DNA of 64,000 nt, from NCBI RefSeq assembly GCF_002078875.1, contig NC_034415.1, forward strand, positions 17,823,975 to 17,887,974. The letters run 5' to 3'. Position numbers and translations under genes: made by a program. The DNA comes from Numida meleagris (lineage: Eukaryota > Chordata > Aves > Galliformes > Numididae). The notes under the pieces were generated by a model. That model saw nothing but the letters and a program-made list of their open reading frames with translations. It had not been told where the DNA came from and searched no databases. Positions 25,510-38,597 of this stretch are shown piece by piece (within the stretch, counting starts at the first letter, position 1; the number at the start of each line of letters is the position of its first letter).

Positions 25510-28500
25510 AAATGGAATAATGTTCATTTAATAGTGTTCAATTCAGGTGCATTTCCTAGTCTTTATTTTTTTCATATCAAAAGGTATTCTTTAACTCATA
25601 TTCATTAGCCTTTCCAGACCTCTTTTCCAAGTCCATGGCAGTATTTCACTTCCTTTTTCCATATCTTTCAAGATCTACTCTTATCATTTGCTTTCTATTT
25701 TAGGCTTTTCTTAATAATTACCATTACTGTAGTACCTGAGCAGCTCATATTGTCTACTGTACTCATCTTTAAGATACCCAAGTGCAACTGCATGAGAAGC
25801 AAGGGAAATACTATTATCCCCTTCTTATACCTCAATAATTGCTAAAAAGACTTAGACTCAAAACTGTAATGATACTTATGTACCTAATTCCCTTTGAAAT
25901 CAGTGAATGATAGATACCTAAATAGAACTAAGACTGCGATAGAGTGAGAGTTGGAACCAGATCTTCAGTTAATGACCTGCTCATTAAAACAACTTTTCTT
26001 CTAATGCTCATCCTTTAAACTTGCATAATTTATGGACCCTTTTCATATTTGCCCATCACCTAAAAACAAATTATGTGAACGTGTTTCTAACCTGCCTATC
26101 TTATATATGTACAACAATGTCTACTATAAGTATTTATTTTCCATATTTAGTGTGCCTTGGACTGGAGTAGAATTTGGGGTGCATGAAGTGATAAACTAAA
26201 TTGAAACAATGGGGAAAATAGCTACTGAAACTCCTGAGCCCAAATAAATACTGACTGCTACTTTTAATTACTCTTTGGAAGGTGGAGAACTTAGAAATCT
26301 AGAAGGAAGAGAGGAATTACTCCAAAAGCCGGGAAAAAAATATGCAGGAGCAGAAATTGTGTAGATATTTTTGAAGATGAATGGATAAATAACTATTTAA
26401 AGCACCATATTATAGTTCATATAGGATAGTTCATACAATTCCTCTATCTTATCTTAATAATCTGTTCAATTAACGTTAGGTGAAGTTTGCCAAAGGAAAA
26501 GGTAGACAAACTCTAGAGGTGGTCATACTGACCGGAAAAATAAAACACAAAAAAACTTGTGAATAAAAGGATTTTCAAATTATTCTCTATTCCTAAGCAA
26601 TGTGTTACACAGTCAGTATTTCAGCACAAAGCTAATTATGGTACTTTTCTGAGCACCTTTGAGAAAATATAAACACATGCATGACTGGAATCATTTAGGA
26701 AAGGAAAATTAAACTATTTTCATAGTTGTGTTTGTAATGTAACTGTTTTAAAATAGCAGGAATAAGGCACAGTACAGATGCAGCACATCTGCTCAGATAT
26801 CTCTGCTTTTTGGCACGTTAAAGCAATTCAGATACATTAAATTATAATCTACTGTTGAGCTTGGAATAATTTGAACAAGCCCTATGGTATTGAAAACTAG
26901 GAAATCTGTTTCAGCCTTACAGATTTTGCTTTTAGATCTGTATTATACTTAGCATCAGCTCGGTTATATTTTTCTTTTTTATTTAATTTTTATTTCCCCC
27001 CCTTTCATTAGACTTAGCTGTTTCTTGTTTGCAATAATAGAGGGGCATGCTAATGTGAGAGATGTTGGACAGACAATTTGAGAATGGAAAGCAGGAGAAA
27101 TGTCTAATACAATAATGTTATTTTTTCTTTGACACACAATTTCAAGTATCAAAGATTAATGTAGGTTTAGATAAGCACACAGACATATCAATACTTAAGT
27201 GATATTTATCCAACTAAGTGTCAAATGTAACAATTATGAAAATTAATCTCCCTACACTTGCTTAAACAACCTTGCAAGACTTCAGACCAAATAAGACATC
27301 TTCAGAACTGAAGAAAAATTCCACATAGGCATGAATTAGAGGCAAAATTATGCTTGTAGCTCTCTTACTAGAGATTTGGGATGACTTTATTGTTTGAAGG
27401 AGCAACCCATTTTTAGTTGCAAGTTAAAAATGTGAAATTAGTGATGGAGGGCTAGGAAAAATTATAAGTACTTAGACAAGGTAGAATTAGATAAAATTGT
27501 CAGTGCATAAGTCAAAAAGGCTTTAGTTTGAGAAAAGAAGGTAAAACTAAGCACAGAGAGGAAAGAAAATGCCAAAAAAAAAACACAAAAACCAACAACT
27601 CAACCTCTTTCTACCTCTTTCGGTCTTTGGAAAATGTTAAAAGATTATTCAGGTTCATACACAGAAGAGCTTAGATAAGATCAACTGGATAAAAACTGTG
27701 ATATTTGTCATTTCTAATTCCAGTAATTAAGTGCTGTTCTACTTCTATTTGAGAAAGCCTCAGTGGGACTATAATAATGGCCTAATGATGGAAACAAAGA
27801 TGAAGAAAGGATGAGAACTACTACAAAAAGAAAGGATACTGAAAAATTCATGACACACTGACAATGATTGTCCTTAAAAGGTTAACCTCTGCAGATGGTT
27901 TCTGTGACAGAGATGTCCAAGATACCTTTTTTCCCTACGTACTTTCCCCAGAAAGTAAGAGGAGAAGACAGATAATTGTGATCTATCACAGTGATATTTC
28001 TTGTAGTTGCTCCTGATAATATTCTTCATAATTATCACAATCTCTTTCTGAGATGGCTGATTTTTAAGGCACTGGTCAAAGTGTGCCAGTTTACTGAGAA
28101 ATGTATCAGCTTTGAAAAGCACCGAGAACAGAAGATATTGCAAAAGATAAAAGTGAACTACTTCACAATTAAATAGTTTATTAGAACAAACATCAGAGTT
28201 GTAGGATTCAAGGTTAAATTCAAATCAGAATTTCACAAAGCAAGATCTTGATGACCTGCTCTGTAGCTGACCCTGCCTGATGGTTTATACCCTTTGTCAC
28301 TGACCTTGAAATGTGTACAACATACCCAAGTCTGACCAGCTCCAATAGGGAACTGATAAAGTGCACAAATACTGATATTTAGTTACTCTATTAATTACTG
28401 TAATGGTGGCATTTGTGTCCTTGTTGGAGCAAGAATTCTTTAACTTCCCCACGTTGTTTCACTCTAACTAGTCTAGGTTCATCTCAGGGAAGGACAGGGA

Positions 28501-30789
28501 AATGTTCAACAACAGACATTGAAGTGCAAGATAATCTTTCTTCCTTGTAAAGGCTGGTGTAGAAAGGAATTGAACTGTTTTGTTTGCCTCTGAGGACCAC
28601 TGGAAAGGACCCTCCTGTTCCCTTCCGACCTTGAAAGTCATACTGCTTCTCACAATCACATTGCTGCGAAATTTTATTATATGTAGATTTCCACAATTCT
28701 TATTCCACATTTCTTTCTTTTGCTCTATCCAAGTTATTTTGCCATCTCTACATTGAACCATTATTCAGTGTCCCATAGAGGGTATAATGCACAGTCCTTA
28801 TTAAGATACACATGTTCATGGGATAACCCAAAGCTCATTAAAAAGATAAACTTGTATTAGAGTATTTGGTGCTATTCTCAGAGCATTCACAAAATATGGA
28901 GCAAATATTGTATTTATAATTGCATTTTAATTGAGCTGTATCTAGTATAAAAAGATAGTTGCATATGGACTGTCAACTTGAATAATGTTTTAAGATACAT
29001 CTTTTAATTTTACTGCTTTTATTGTTACTGTTACAGTTTGAGAAAATTTCCCCACAGCTGTTTTTATTTTGTGAAAATCATTCATCCCATGAGCATGACT
29101 GGAGCAGTGTGCAGTATACATAAATCCTTATGATCATTAAACACGTGTAGTTAAGGACTGTTGCGTATCCATACATGTTTCATTTTCTCGCTTTGTATTT
29201 AATATTTCAGTGATTCTCCTCATTTCTATATCTCAGCTACAGCGCAAAAAGGAGATCTAGAATTAGCAAAGAAAGTTTAATGCTGTCCTGCTTGCAGCCT
29301 CTGTTAAAGTTTTGGGTGTTTCTTTTTGAATTATTTTGACCTGCCAGTGACTTTGGCTCAGAACTTAGATGGGCTTCTTTCTCATCAGTATCCCTAGGCA
29401 TCTGTTCCCTAGCGACATAGTCCTGTCCCACCACTACAACTTGTGCATCACTCTCTCACAAAATGTCCCTGACAGGTCTCTGATTCCTAAGTGCAGACTG
29501 CCTCTGCTTCTTATACAGTCTCTGGTACTGTCATCTTTTTCTTCCCTTTTCAGAATCCCTAATATTTTTCTCTTTCCTCCTGCTGCTCCATTGACTAGCT
29601 TCTCCCACCTCTCCTGGCTTTTGTTCCAATTCCACTGCTCACATAATCACCTCAGGTTTCCTTCCTGCTCTGCTTCTTTCTCCTGAACAATCCTGGTTAT
29701 TCATCATTCTTCCCAGGCTCTCACTTACTTGTCGCCACTTCCTAGAATTCCTAACCATTATTTGATGATTCTTAGGCTGAAAATGATTTTGACATACAAA
29801 GGATCACATTTTCGAAGTAAGAGCCAAATCAGCAGAGCTAAAGATTATTGGGTTTCACATGAAACCCAGGTAGAATATTTTTTTCTGATTTCAGTGCTTA
29901 ATTACAAAGCACTCCTAAAATTTTCCCCAAAATGAGATGAAAAGAAGCCAACCTTTCTGTGAATTTAATCTGAGTTAATACTGAACTCAGGTAATTTTGC
30001 ATTCTTTCAGATTTTGCAGAAAATATTTTACAGAGCTCTCCTTGATTATTTTCTTTTCATGAACAGTCATTCCAGTCTGAAGAACTCTCCTCCATTTGGC
30101 TTAGGCTTCAATAATTTAGCAATTAACATTTAACAACCAGACTGTTTTCCCAAGCCCAAGGGCACTAGAGCAAGAAAATATCTTCTGATCTATAACCTCA
30201 TTGCAATCTCAGAGCTCCTAAGACCTAAATTTTTTTTATTTTAATCATTTTTGCTGATGCAGGAGCCAGTCATAACTATACTGCAAGTAGCAAAAACTAC
30301 ACAATACTCCCCCGTCAGACAGCATTTATTGTGCTGTAATTTGGTCTAAGACAATAGGGGAGATGCAAATTCTAGAGAGGCATATTAATCTGTAGGTCAA
30401 ACAATAACAAAATATTGAAAAACTGTCTTAATGATTTTTTACATTGTGGTGGAAAACAGTGTAATTCCATAGAGGGGTGCTGGTAATATCATAAACTAGG
30501 AGAATAAAGCTGAGAGGTTTATTAATGCCACCGAGGCACTGAAATAGAATTTGTTTTATATCATGTACGACTGTGGAGGTGTTTATTATTTATAACGCAT
30601 TCCTCTTTTTTAAGGGTCTCCATTCTAAGCCCTCTTCTGATGCTCCGTATCTTGCTTTTCCCCACTGGTTTTAAACAGCAATTGTATTCCAGATGCAGCT
30701 TTAAATGGTGCTGTGTTAGCTGCTACCTTTCACTTTTTATGACAAAATTTAGTCTATTATAACGGCAGTATTTTTCATTGAAAAGTAAA

Positions 30790-31880
30790 AGTTAAAAACT
30801 GCTGACTTCTTTGTGTGTGTGCGGAAAGAGGCTGCTCTGTGCATGCCATATGGCATTCGGCACCTTGTAGGATCCAGCCCTGAAGGCCAATAAATTGACA
30901 CATCCTGATGGTGTGGATGAGCAGGAGGAGGCCAGAGGCTGCTCCTGCTCAGCTCTGTGGTGAACCTCCTCTCTGGCTCGAAGTGATATGCACTGACCCT
31001 GCAAGCTCTGAGCAGGTGTCATGGCTGCCCCTGGCAGCCAGAGCTATGTGGGGCACGGCTGTACAACAGCAGAGTGTGGGGTTCCTAGCACCTGTGTGGA
31101 GACAGCCTGGTACACCTCAGAGGCTGGAATTTGCTTGCCTCTTTGTGCTGAAAATCTAACACTGACAAAGGAAGTAGTACAGGAGGCGCAGGAAGGAGGT
31201 GGTAGGGTCACCTTTGCTCAGAGAAAAGTGGTAGCACAACCACGAGACAGCACACTCCAGCTGGATGTCTGGTTGTTGCTGGGAGCCCCTCTCATGCACC
31301 TGTCCAAAGCTGTCTGGCAGACTCTGTGATGCTACCATCTCACACATCCATGGCACACCTGTTAATGACAGAGTTAAGGCAATCAAACTCCATGGACGCA
31401 GGGCAGCCCCTATCTGCACTCTCTGCCTCAGCCCAAGCACCCCACATTCTTGTAGCACACTGTTCAGCCAGTTGTGAGTGACTGCTGCTTCTATCACCCC
31501 TGTTAAATTGATTAATGATTGCACAATAATCCATAATTACAGGAGACCTGTTAAAATGACCCTGTGAATGCAGCACTCCTAAACCCTGCAGCTGAGCTGC
31601 TTGTGAGACAGCTTCCTCCACACTCAGTCCCTGGAAATCTGATACATGACCTGACCTCCAGCACCTTTCATGTTACTCAGAGCACAGCTGAACTGTCTGG
31701 ACAAGCTGAAGAGGCTGCTACCTCCCTCCAGGTCTAGGGACGGACCATGGAAGTCCACAGGGAGCAGAAACCTGCAGCCACCAGCCCAGCAGCAGCAGTT
31801 TTCGGGAGGATAGGGCTCACAGTCTGGAGATCTGAAAGATCTAGGCAGGAAACAGGGGGATCTTTGATGGAACAGTGTTT
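30790..31880. other. GC-richer, CpG-poor segment with overlapping ORFs; unrecognised
   Basis: This 1.1 kb block stands out from the AT-rich surroundings. CpG is rare while TG and CA are common, so it is not a CpG island and looks like formerly methylated, decayed sequence. Open frames occur on both strands: plus at 30908-31159 (83 codons) and 31021-31329 (102), minus at 31156-31524 (122), 31340-31621 (93) and 31624-31884 (86). They overlap in different frames, as expected from a frameshifted relic or simply from GC-rich DNA. I recognise no domain. An old retroposed gene, a DNA-transposon relic or an exon cluster are all possible. Confidence 0.35.
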
Positions 31881-34800
31881 TCATGTCTTAATATTCTGAA
31901 TATACAGAAAAGTAGGTTGTTAATTTGTCTTGTGGTTGTAGTTGTGCTTGATGGGAACACCTCTCCATAGGGCTGTCAGGTGGTGGCTTGCATCAGGGCC
32001 ATGTGGTTGCAGATTCAGGGTGGGAGAATACAAAGCCCTGCAGTAATCCATGAAATATTCCATCCCCTTGAGATGAGGAGTTTAATATTTGTAAAGGTGC
32101 TGTTAAGGATTTACTAACAATACACTGATATTTTTAAAAGTTTGTACAGTAGTTACGTGTTTTCTCACAATAGTTTCATACCAGTTCTAAGCAGTGTTAG
32201 ATTTTAGAAGTAGAACTCTCTGAAAAATATTTTCTCTACCAGTTTGAGGAATAAACTCAGAACTCTGTGATAACAAAATCCCACTTGGTTTAATGTATAA
32301 CAATTGCTGTGTTCCTAGCTTTATTTTCTCCCTGCTTTTCAGTATAATCTGTTGGCTGAGTAGAGTAGATTCTGATGAGTGGTGAAAAATGACTGTAAGA
32401 AGGCCATATGTATATATTGTAGCAACAATAGCAATCAGTGTGTCTTAATAAAAGCAGGAAGAACTTAAGACCTTCAGTGTGATCTGAAGCATCCATCACC
32501 AGTATTTCTGTGGTAATCACCAAGGAAAGACTGTGCTGATCATCAGTTATTCTCTTCATATTCCTTTTTCTGTAGACCACATCATCCCTCATAGAAAAAT
32601 AAAAAGTAGATTTTTTTTCTGGGAAGTTTGATGTCTCTCTCTGTATTTTCATCTGTCTCTTGAAATACTTATTTGGTTAACCAGTACAGATATACACAAT
32701 TAAAACACCAAAACCCTCCCTCATTTCTTAACCTAAAAAGATCTGTGGAGAAAGTAAGGAAGAGTTAGCTCTCTCAGCCAATCGACTACAGTAAATCTTC
32801 CAAAAGAGACTATTCCAGCTGGCTTTTGGTAATTTTTTTCTGCACTGCCTTTGCCCTAGATGTTCTGGAGGAGAGCAGTAATAGCTCTGCATACATGCAG
32901 GGTTTTCAGATGCCTCTATACAATGAGTCGTCTTTGAACCATATTCCATACTTTTCCTCATCCCCGCAATCCTTTCTCCGGCTAGCCTTGTCCTACTTTT
33001 TCTAGAGAGCTCATTTGTTATGCATCATGCTGCTGTTAGCTGGCCCTTTGCATTCTTGGAGTCTAAGGCAGGATTTGTCCCAGTTTCTGCTAGCATGTCA
33101 GCAGTGTTGGTGTTTAGTCTAAAAGTTTTAAATGGCAATGGTTTCCTTTTTTTTTTTTAAACTTAACACTGTTATCTACTTATAAAAAATACTAGCAGGG
33201 GAAAAAAAAGGTATGTGACCTATTAAAATGAAAGATTGCCCATTTTTGTAATTACAAGTAACAGGAAGCCTGGTAGTACCTTGTTTGTTAAATTCTTTTA
33301 ACCTCTTCCAAAAAAATTGTACTAATAACTGTGACTTTTTTTTTACATCTAGAGCTAAGGTCCTGCTCTGTACACATGTGTTAGTCATTTACTCATTTTT
33401 TTCCCCCTTCTTGCTAGAACTGCAATGAATTGATAGCTCAATATTCAAACACTGGTGGACAATCCCCTTTAGGCTGCCTTGGAAGAACTTGCTAATAATT
33501 AACTGCCATCCTCCTCTGGCTCAGGTTCCTGGTTGCTGTGAGCTTGTAAGGGGCCCATTTCAACCAGGTTTGTTAAAAGAGACCTATGGAGGAGACCTCA
33601 AATGGATTCCTTGGGCAACGGCAGTTATAGGCCTAACTGTGAGCATGGGAGACTGAGAACCCCCCCTGTTTTTTGGGGTGGATTCCCATGTGAAGGCTGA
33701 ATGTGAAAACACTAGATTTCCAGAGCTTTTTTAGACTGCAATGAAGGGGGCTAAGCCTACACAGTGCGTGGTCCCCAGGCCTTTGTCAGGGTCTGTCAGG
33801 TGTGAAGATTTAGCTCCTATTACAGGGAGTAAAGGGATCAGCTGCAAATAAAATATATGCTGTGGATTAGACAAAAACCCTGTTCCTTTGCTATACACAC
33901 ATCTATGCCAAAACTTAAGTACCTCAGAGGACACCTCTCAGTGCTGCTCTGTGACTATACAGTTGCTCCTAAGCCTGATTTTGGAGTCTTCTATAGTAAT
34001 TTACTTTGCTCGCTCTGGAGAACTGAGGCAGTTATCTTACATGGACTTTCAAATTTGAATGATTGATCATATGAAAATGGAAATTGCCATCCTTTGTCTC
34101 CAATTTCTAGAAGCAAATGTAGTCATTACCACAGATACACATCAAAATATTTGCTAGCTACAATCTGAGTGCTGTTTTTGTTTTTTTCTCCTAGAAAATA
34201 AGCTATCAAACTTCTGCTCATGTTTCTTGCGCAGCTATTCACAAAATGTTTTTATGTTCTGTTTCTGAACTTCCATTAATAGAGTCTTACATGTTAGGAA
34301 CACTTTTCTGCAAAATCACAAGAAAACTTTCAGAAACCTGGGGGAAAATATTGCAGAGGAAAAAAGGAAAAGAAACTCTGACTTTGAACTGAGAATGTAA
34401 TTTGCTATGGCTATAAAACTAAACTGAAACGAGGAAACAGAAATGAAAAACAGAAAATAATGAAGTTATTTAACATGTATGCATTGAACATAAATGAACA
34501 AATAAGTTAGTGCTGTATATATCCTTTGTTAATAACATGACTGCTTTCTGATACATGCAGATAAGCACTTTTAAAGCTAGCTTAAGAAAAGTACATGAAA
34601 ACTGTTTGGTCCTAAATGAAGCAGTGGTTTTAGTCCCTCAATTTTTAGAACTGTTTGCTTATTTAAGTGACATATATCTGTGTTAGTAAGCTTCAGTACT
34701 ATGAAAAGTAATTCATGTACATATGTATATGTACAAGCACAGGGGTGATCTGTATGTGTAGTGAAACTTTTGATTTCTTATGCTGCTTTTCTAAGTAATA

Positions 34801-36208
34801 ACATCATCTTATCTGGAAACTTCACCTGTATGTTTTCTTTTCCTCAAGAGAACTATACTTTCATTTCTCCAGTAACCTGTACCTTTTCAAATAAATCAGT
34901 AGCTCATTGAAAATAAATCCTTGGATAACCTGAATTGTCAGACAACTGTGCAAAATTTCATTAAAGAGAAAAATATAGTGAAAAGGATCGTAGGTGGGAC
35001 AGTTACTAGAGAGGAGAAAAAAATGCAGAGGAACTATTGGTAAAGTGAGGTCTCCAGAGTAAATTTTCACTTACATATTTATAACTCACAGTGCTACTGA
35101 ATCACTGTTAATAGCTAACCCAAAGGTTCTGTATGTGAAAATAGAGTAATAAATAATTTGAAGATGATTGGCTGGCAGTGCTTGCCTCGTTGGTTTGAAA
35201 CACCACTTGAGCTGGGAACTGAGGAGGAGACTTGCACTGAGTATTTGTGCCACCACTTCGGTACGTCTCTGGGAAATTGTCATTCATATCACAATCTTTT
35301 CTTTAAGTCACTCACTGCATCCTCTTGGGTGCTTGTTGCCAGCAGAGAGAGAAGTAGTATTCTAGGCTGGATTTAATTCATTTCACACATAGATTCATTG
35401 TGCGCTACTTTTTCCCAACATTTTTGTGACTTTTGACACACCATCACTCATAATAGAGTCTTACTTCCAAGAAATAATGGACATTCTTATGCCAGATCTG
35501 GTAATGTCTTGTTCACAAACAATATTTGTAGTTTTAATATGAAAAAATCAAATGGCTTCATGCAAGGGGATGGTTATGAATAGTTGTGTCATTTTTCTAG
35601 CTTCTGACAGTGCTTCTAATGACCTGTAAACCACTTAATTGTCCCTGTTCCCTTCCTGGCCAGTGGCATCAGATTAAAATTTTTTAGAATAGATATGACA
35701 GCATGAAAGCAAAACATACTGTTGACAAATTTTCAACTTAAGCTTCCACATAGACTTAAATACATGGCCTGAGTGCAAGCAATTATAAGCAATAACTTAA
35801 GTTTAATTGCACTTTGTGGTTTCAGCAGTAGGAGTGCTGTTCCTTACCTTGTCTTCAAGGATACATTATATACAGGCATGAACATGCGTGAGTATACATA
35901 CTAGAAGAAAGATCTCTGCTGAGGGAATGTGCTCAATAGGAAATCTAAATTCATAGAGGAGTGCTTGTAAAACAATTCATCCCAAGTCCACAATTTGTTA
36001 CGGTAAGCTGATTTTGCATAAAAAAATATGTACCAAAGTACAGTTTTAATAATTCAGGACACAGGTATTTTAGTAGGTAAAGTTCCCTACAGATGGAAAA
36101 GAGGGAACACATAGAAGGGTGAATATAAACTCCACAACACAGATGAACCCAAGGAATTTCTGTTCACTGATTAACAGGGACAGATCTTTTGTGGGTGTAA
36201 GTGGGAAC

Positions 36209-36240
36209 AGCTGAATTGAAGAATAGCTGAATTGGGGATT
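36209..36240. repeat. 16-bp tandem duplication
   Basis: Two adjacent 16-base copies begin AGCTGAATTG (36209-36224 and 36225-36240) and diverge slightly in their second half (AAGAAT versus GGGATT). Confidence 0.8.
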
Positions 36241-36680
36241 AATTAGAGCCAAACAGATTTAAAGCAGTGTGAGAACTACAGCTTAATTACACAAGCTGTG
36301 TACTGGGTCTGCAGGTTTACAAAGCTTGAAGAGCTATATAGAATATCCAGGTTTACTAGTCTCCTTTGCTTTGGTGACGATGTATGAGTAGCTCTGTGAT
36401 GGCACCAAGCTACTGTTTATGTAAGATCTCATAAGTGTGAATGAGATTTGCACTTCTAGCCCCAGGAATTTTTGGAAATACGTTTTGATTTCCAGCAGGC
36501 TTCTGAACATCTGGAAATGCTGGCATTGTGCTTTTTCTGCATAAATCATAAATGACTGGAACTGACTCTTTTTTCCCCTAAAACTGATCCTTTTAAGCAT
36601 TATTCCACTACAGCAGAATCCAATGCAATTCTCTCCCTTTGCTGTAGGAGGAGAAACACTTGGTCTCTGGAGATCCTTTC

Positions 36681-36710
36681 ATTTTTTTCTTTTCTTTTTT
36701 TTTTTTTTTC
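36681..36710 (+). repeat. T-rich homopolymer tract
   Basis: About 30 bases of T with a few C interruptions. On the minus strand this is an A/G tract that yields a lysine-rich frame end, which is an artefact. Confidence 0.85.
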
Positions 36711-36812
36711 CTAACTTGTAACCAGAAAATGAGAAGAAGATAAAGAGAATTTCTTGGGCTAGTACAAACGGAAGCCAATTTTTGGATCTGTTCGGATCAG
36801 GTAAAATTGCTT

Positions 36813-36827
36813 CTGCTGCTGCTGCTG
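36813..36827 (+). repeat. (CTG)5 trinucleotide repeat
   Basis: Five perfect CTG units. It is too short to suggest expansion and has no coding context. Confidence 0.9.
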
Positions 36828-38597
36828 TTACCACTTCCATTTTTATAACTATTCTATGATCTTCACTCTCTGTCAGTCTGTCCCTGAATTGTTTTATTTG
36901 CAGTTTTTCCTGCATTTCCCTTGTCCCTTGAAGGAAAGACAGCTGTGCTTTTCTTCAAGCACTGGCCCTGTTTGGCTGAGCTCCCTGGGGGTGTTGGGTA
37001 CTGCTCAGCCCTCCCATGGCAGCTTACCAGCTGCTGTGCCTGGGATATGTTCACCCATCTGAAGAGCTGCACTGTGCTTGTTCTTACCAGTGGTGCTACC
37101 CGAGGCTGCCACTATGCTGGGTCAGGTTCTCTTTTGGTAAATCTCTTTGCATTGTTTACCTTAGCAGACTGTGATAATCTTGTGATTAACCTGAGGAAAA
37201 AAAAATGATATGACAGAGATCTGAGGAGACAGAGTCAGCTTAGAAATTGATAGTGAGTACTTCCAATAGTATGTTGCTTTAGTATAAGAAGATGACTCAA
37301 TCTCTCACCTTTTCAAGCACTTACTATTCTATACAGGGAATCTAACTGAATATTGAGCTCACTGTCAGCATATTAAAACTGGTGAAGGATCTGTACCAAG
37401 TTCTTGAATTGGAAGACCCCCTGAGCTCTGGAGCAGCTCCAACCACAGATCCTACCACAGATACTGCAGTCAGCCTTATCTCTCAGTTGCTGCTGTCAAA
37501 TGTGCAGAGTTGCTCTTCTAAATGTCTTGATCCTTCCATTTTTCCTTATTTGTAAGTGATGTCAAACTTGCTTTTTGATAATATGCACCCAGTAGTTCTC
37601 TTCATTTACACATCTTAATAAATGTGGAAAGTTGCCTTCCTGTCTCTCGCAGGGGACCTCAGCTTGCTTCCATAGAAAACTTAACTCAGACAAGAAGTAA
37701 GAAAAATGCTATAGTATACGAAGGTGATTAACTGGTATTTGGTTTATAGTTACATGCTGACAATGATTAAACCAATTACAAGGCATACTGTGCTAAATTG
37801 CTAGCTCTTTGTATACTTATACTGTAGTTTGGAGAACCAGAGCGGCTCTAGTTCAATGTCTGTGTGTTAAAAAGGTTCTTGTTAAGATCACTTGCAGTTG
37901 TCCTGTGTACGTACACATACACGTGCACACAGCTGCATGTATGTGTGAGACACCCATGTTTAGAGAGATCTAAATACAAATTTCCTTCAGTCACAGAATA
38001 TCGTTGTGTTGCTGTGATTCAGTCAAGATTTCTGTGGTGTGAAGAAAAGTGATTAGTATGTACTTGTCCAGAGCATGTCCTCTACAGTCTCAAACTAAGG
38101 ACTATGCAGAAACAAATTCACTGGAAAAAAGTAGGACACATTTCTGCTTACCAAGAGATAATATCACTCCTGCCACTTAAGTATATATAGAACAATGATC
38201 TTCGTTACATCAAGCAGTGCAACTTATTTAATTTTAGGTTGCTGCCTGTGGAGTAGAGAGGATCAAAGATGCTGTTTGAGGCATATCCTTTTAGGTGTGA
38301 TTTGATGGTAAAGGCCACTAGCCGTTATTTGTATGCTAGGGATACTAGCAAGGGCCCTTTTGTGTCCCCCTCCTCTTCTGAGCCTGACAGGAGTAATCAA
38401 ATGACATAGTGTGGAATTACACAGAAAAAATACCAGTTGTTTAGTTAAAACAAAGTGTTTTTTCACAGTGGTGAGAGGGAAAACTTGTACCAAATTGAAT
38501 CCTTAATTTACCTATCACCTTTGTTTTTGCAATAGAGGGATTACATTTGTGCTCTTATATTTCATAGAATCATAGAATTAGCTAGGTTGGAAAAGAC

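Larger units (their letters stand above)
16749..30789. other. AT-rich non-coding stretch, no gene recognised
   Basis: There are 14 kb with no supportable gene, RNA gene or mobile element. Open frames are 115 codons or fewer, lack recognisable domains and lie on both strands. The 105-codon plus frame at 29369-29686 coincides with a strongly pyrimidine-rich strand, which removes stop codons. Other points of note are octamer words ATGCAAAT at 18336-18343 and 30363-30370, palindromes at 24032-24060, and a poly(A) tract near 25496-25509. Confidence 0.6.
31881..38560. other. AT-rich non-coding stretch, no gene recognised
   Basis: No gene, RNA gene or CR1 piece is visible. The longest frame is 120 codons on the minus strand at 32290-32652, with no known motif. 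A T-rich tract at 36681-36710 and (CTG)5 at 36813-36827 are the only simple repeats worth naming. A moderately GC-richer patch lies at 36930-37130 without coding signs. A 16-base tandem duplication is present at 36209-36240. Confidence 0.6.

Noticed and set aside
29369..29686. 105-codon plus-strand frame
   Set aside because: Its length is explained by the pyrimidine-rich strand, and it contains no motif, only Ser/Leu/Phe/Pro-rich sequence.
30790..31880. CpG island
   Set aside because: The block is GC-richer but CpG dinucleotides are sparse, so it does not meet the usual idea of a CpG island.
32290..32652. 120-codon minus-strand frame
   Set aside because: No motif, AT-rich codon use like the surrounding non-coding DNA, and no splice or promoter context.
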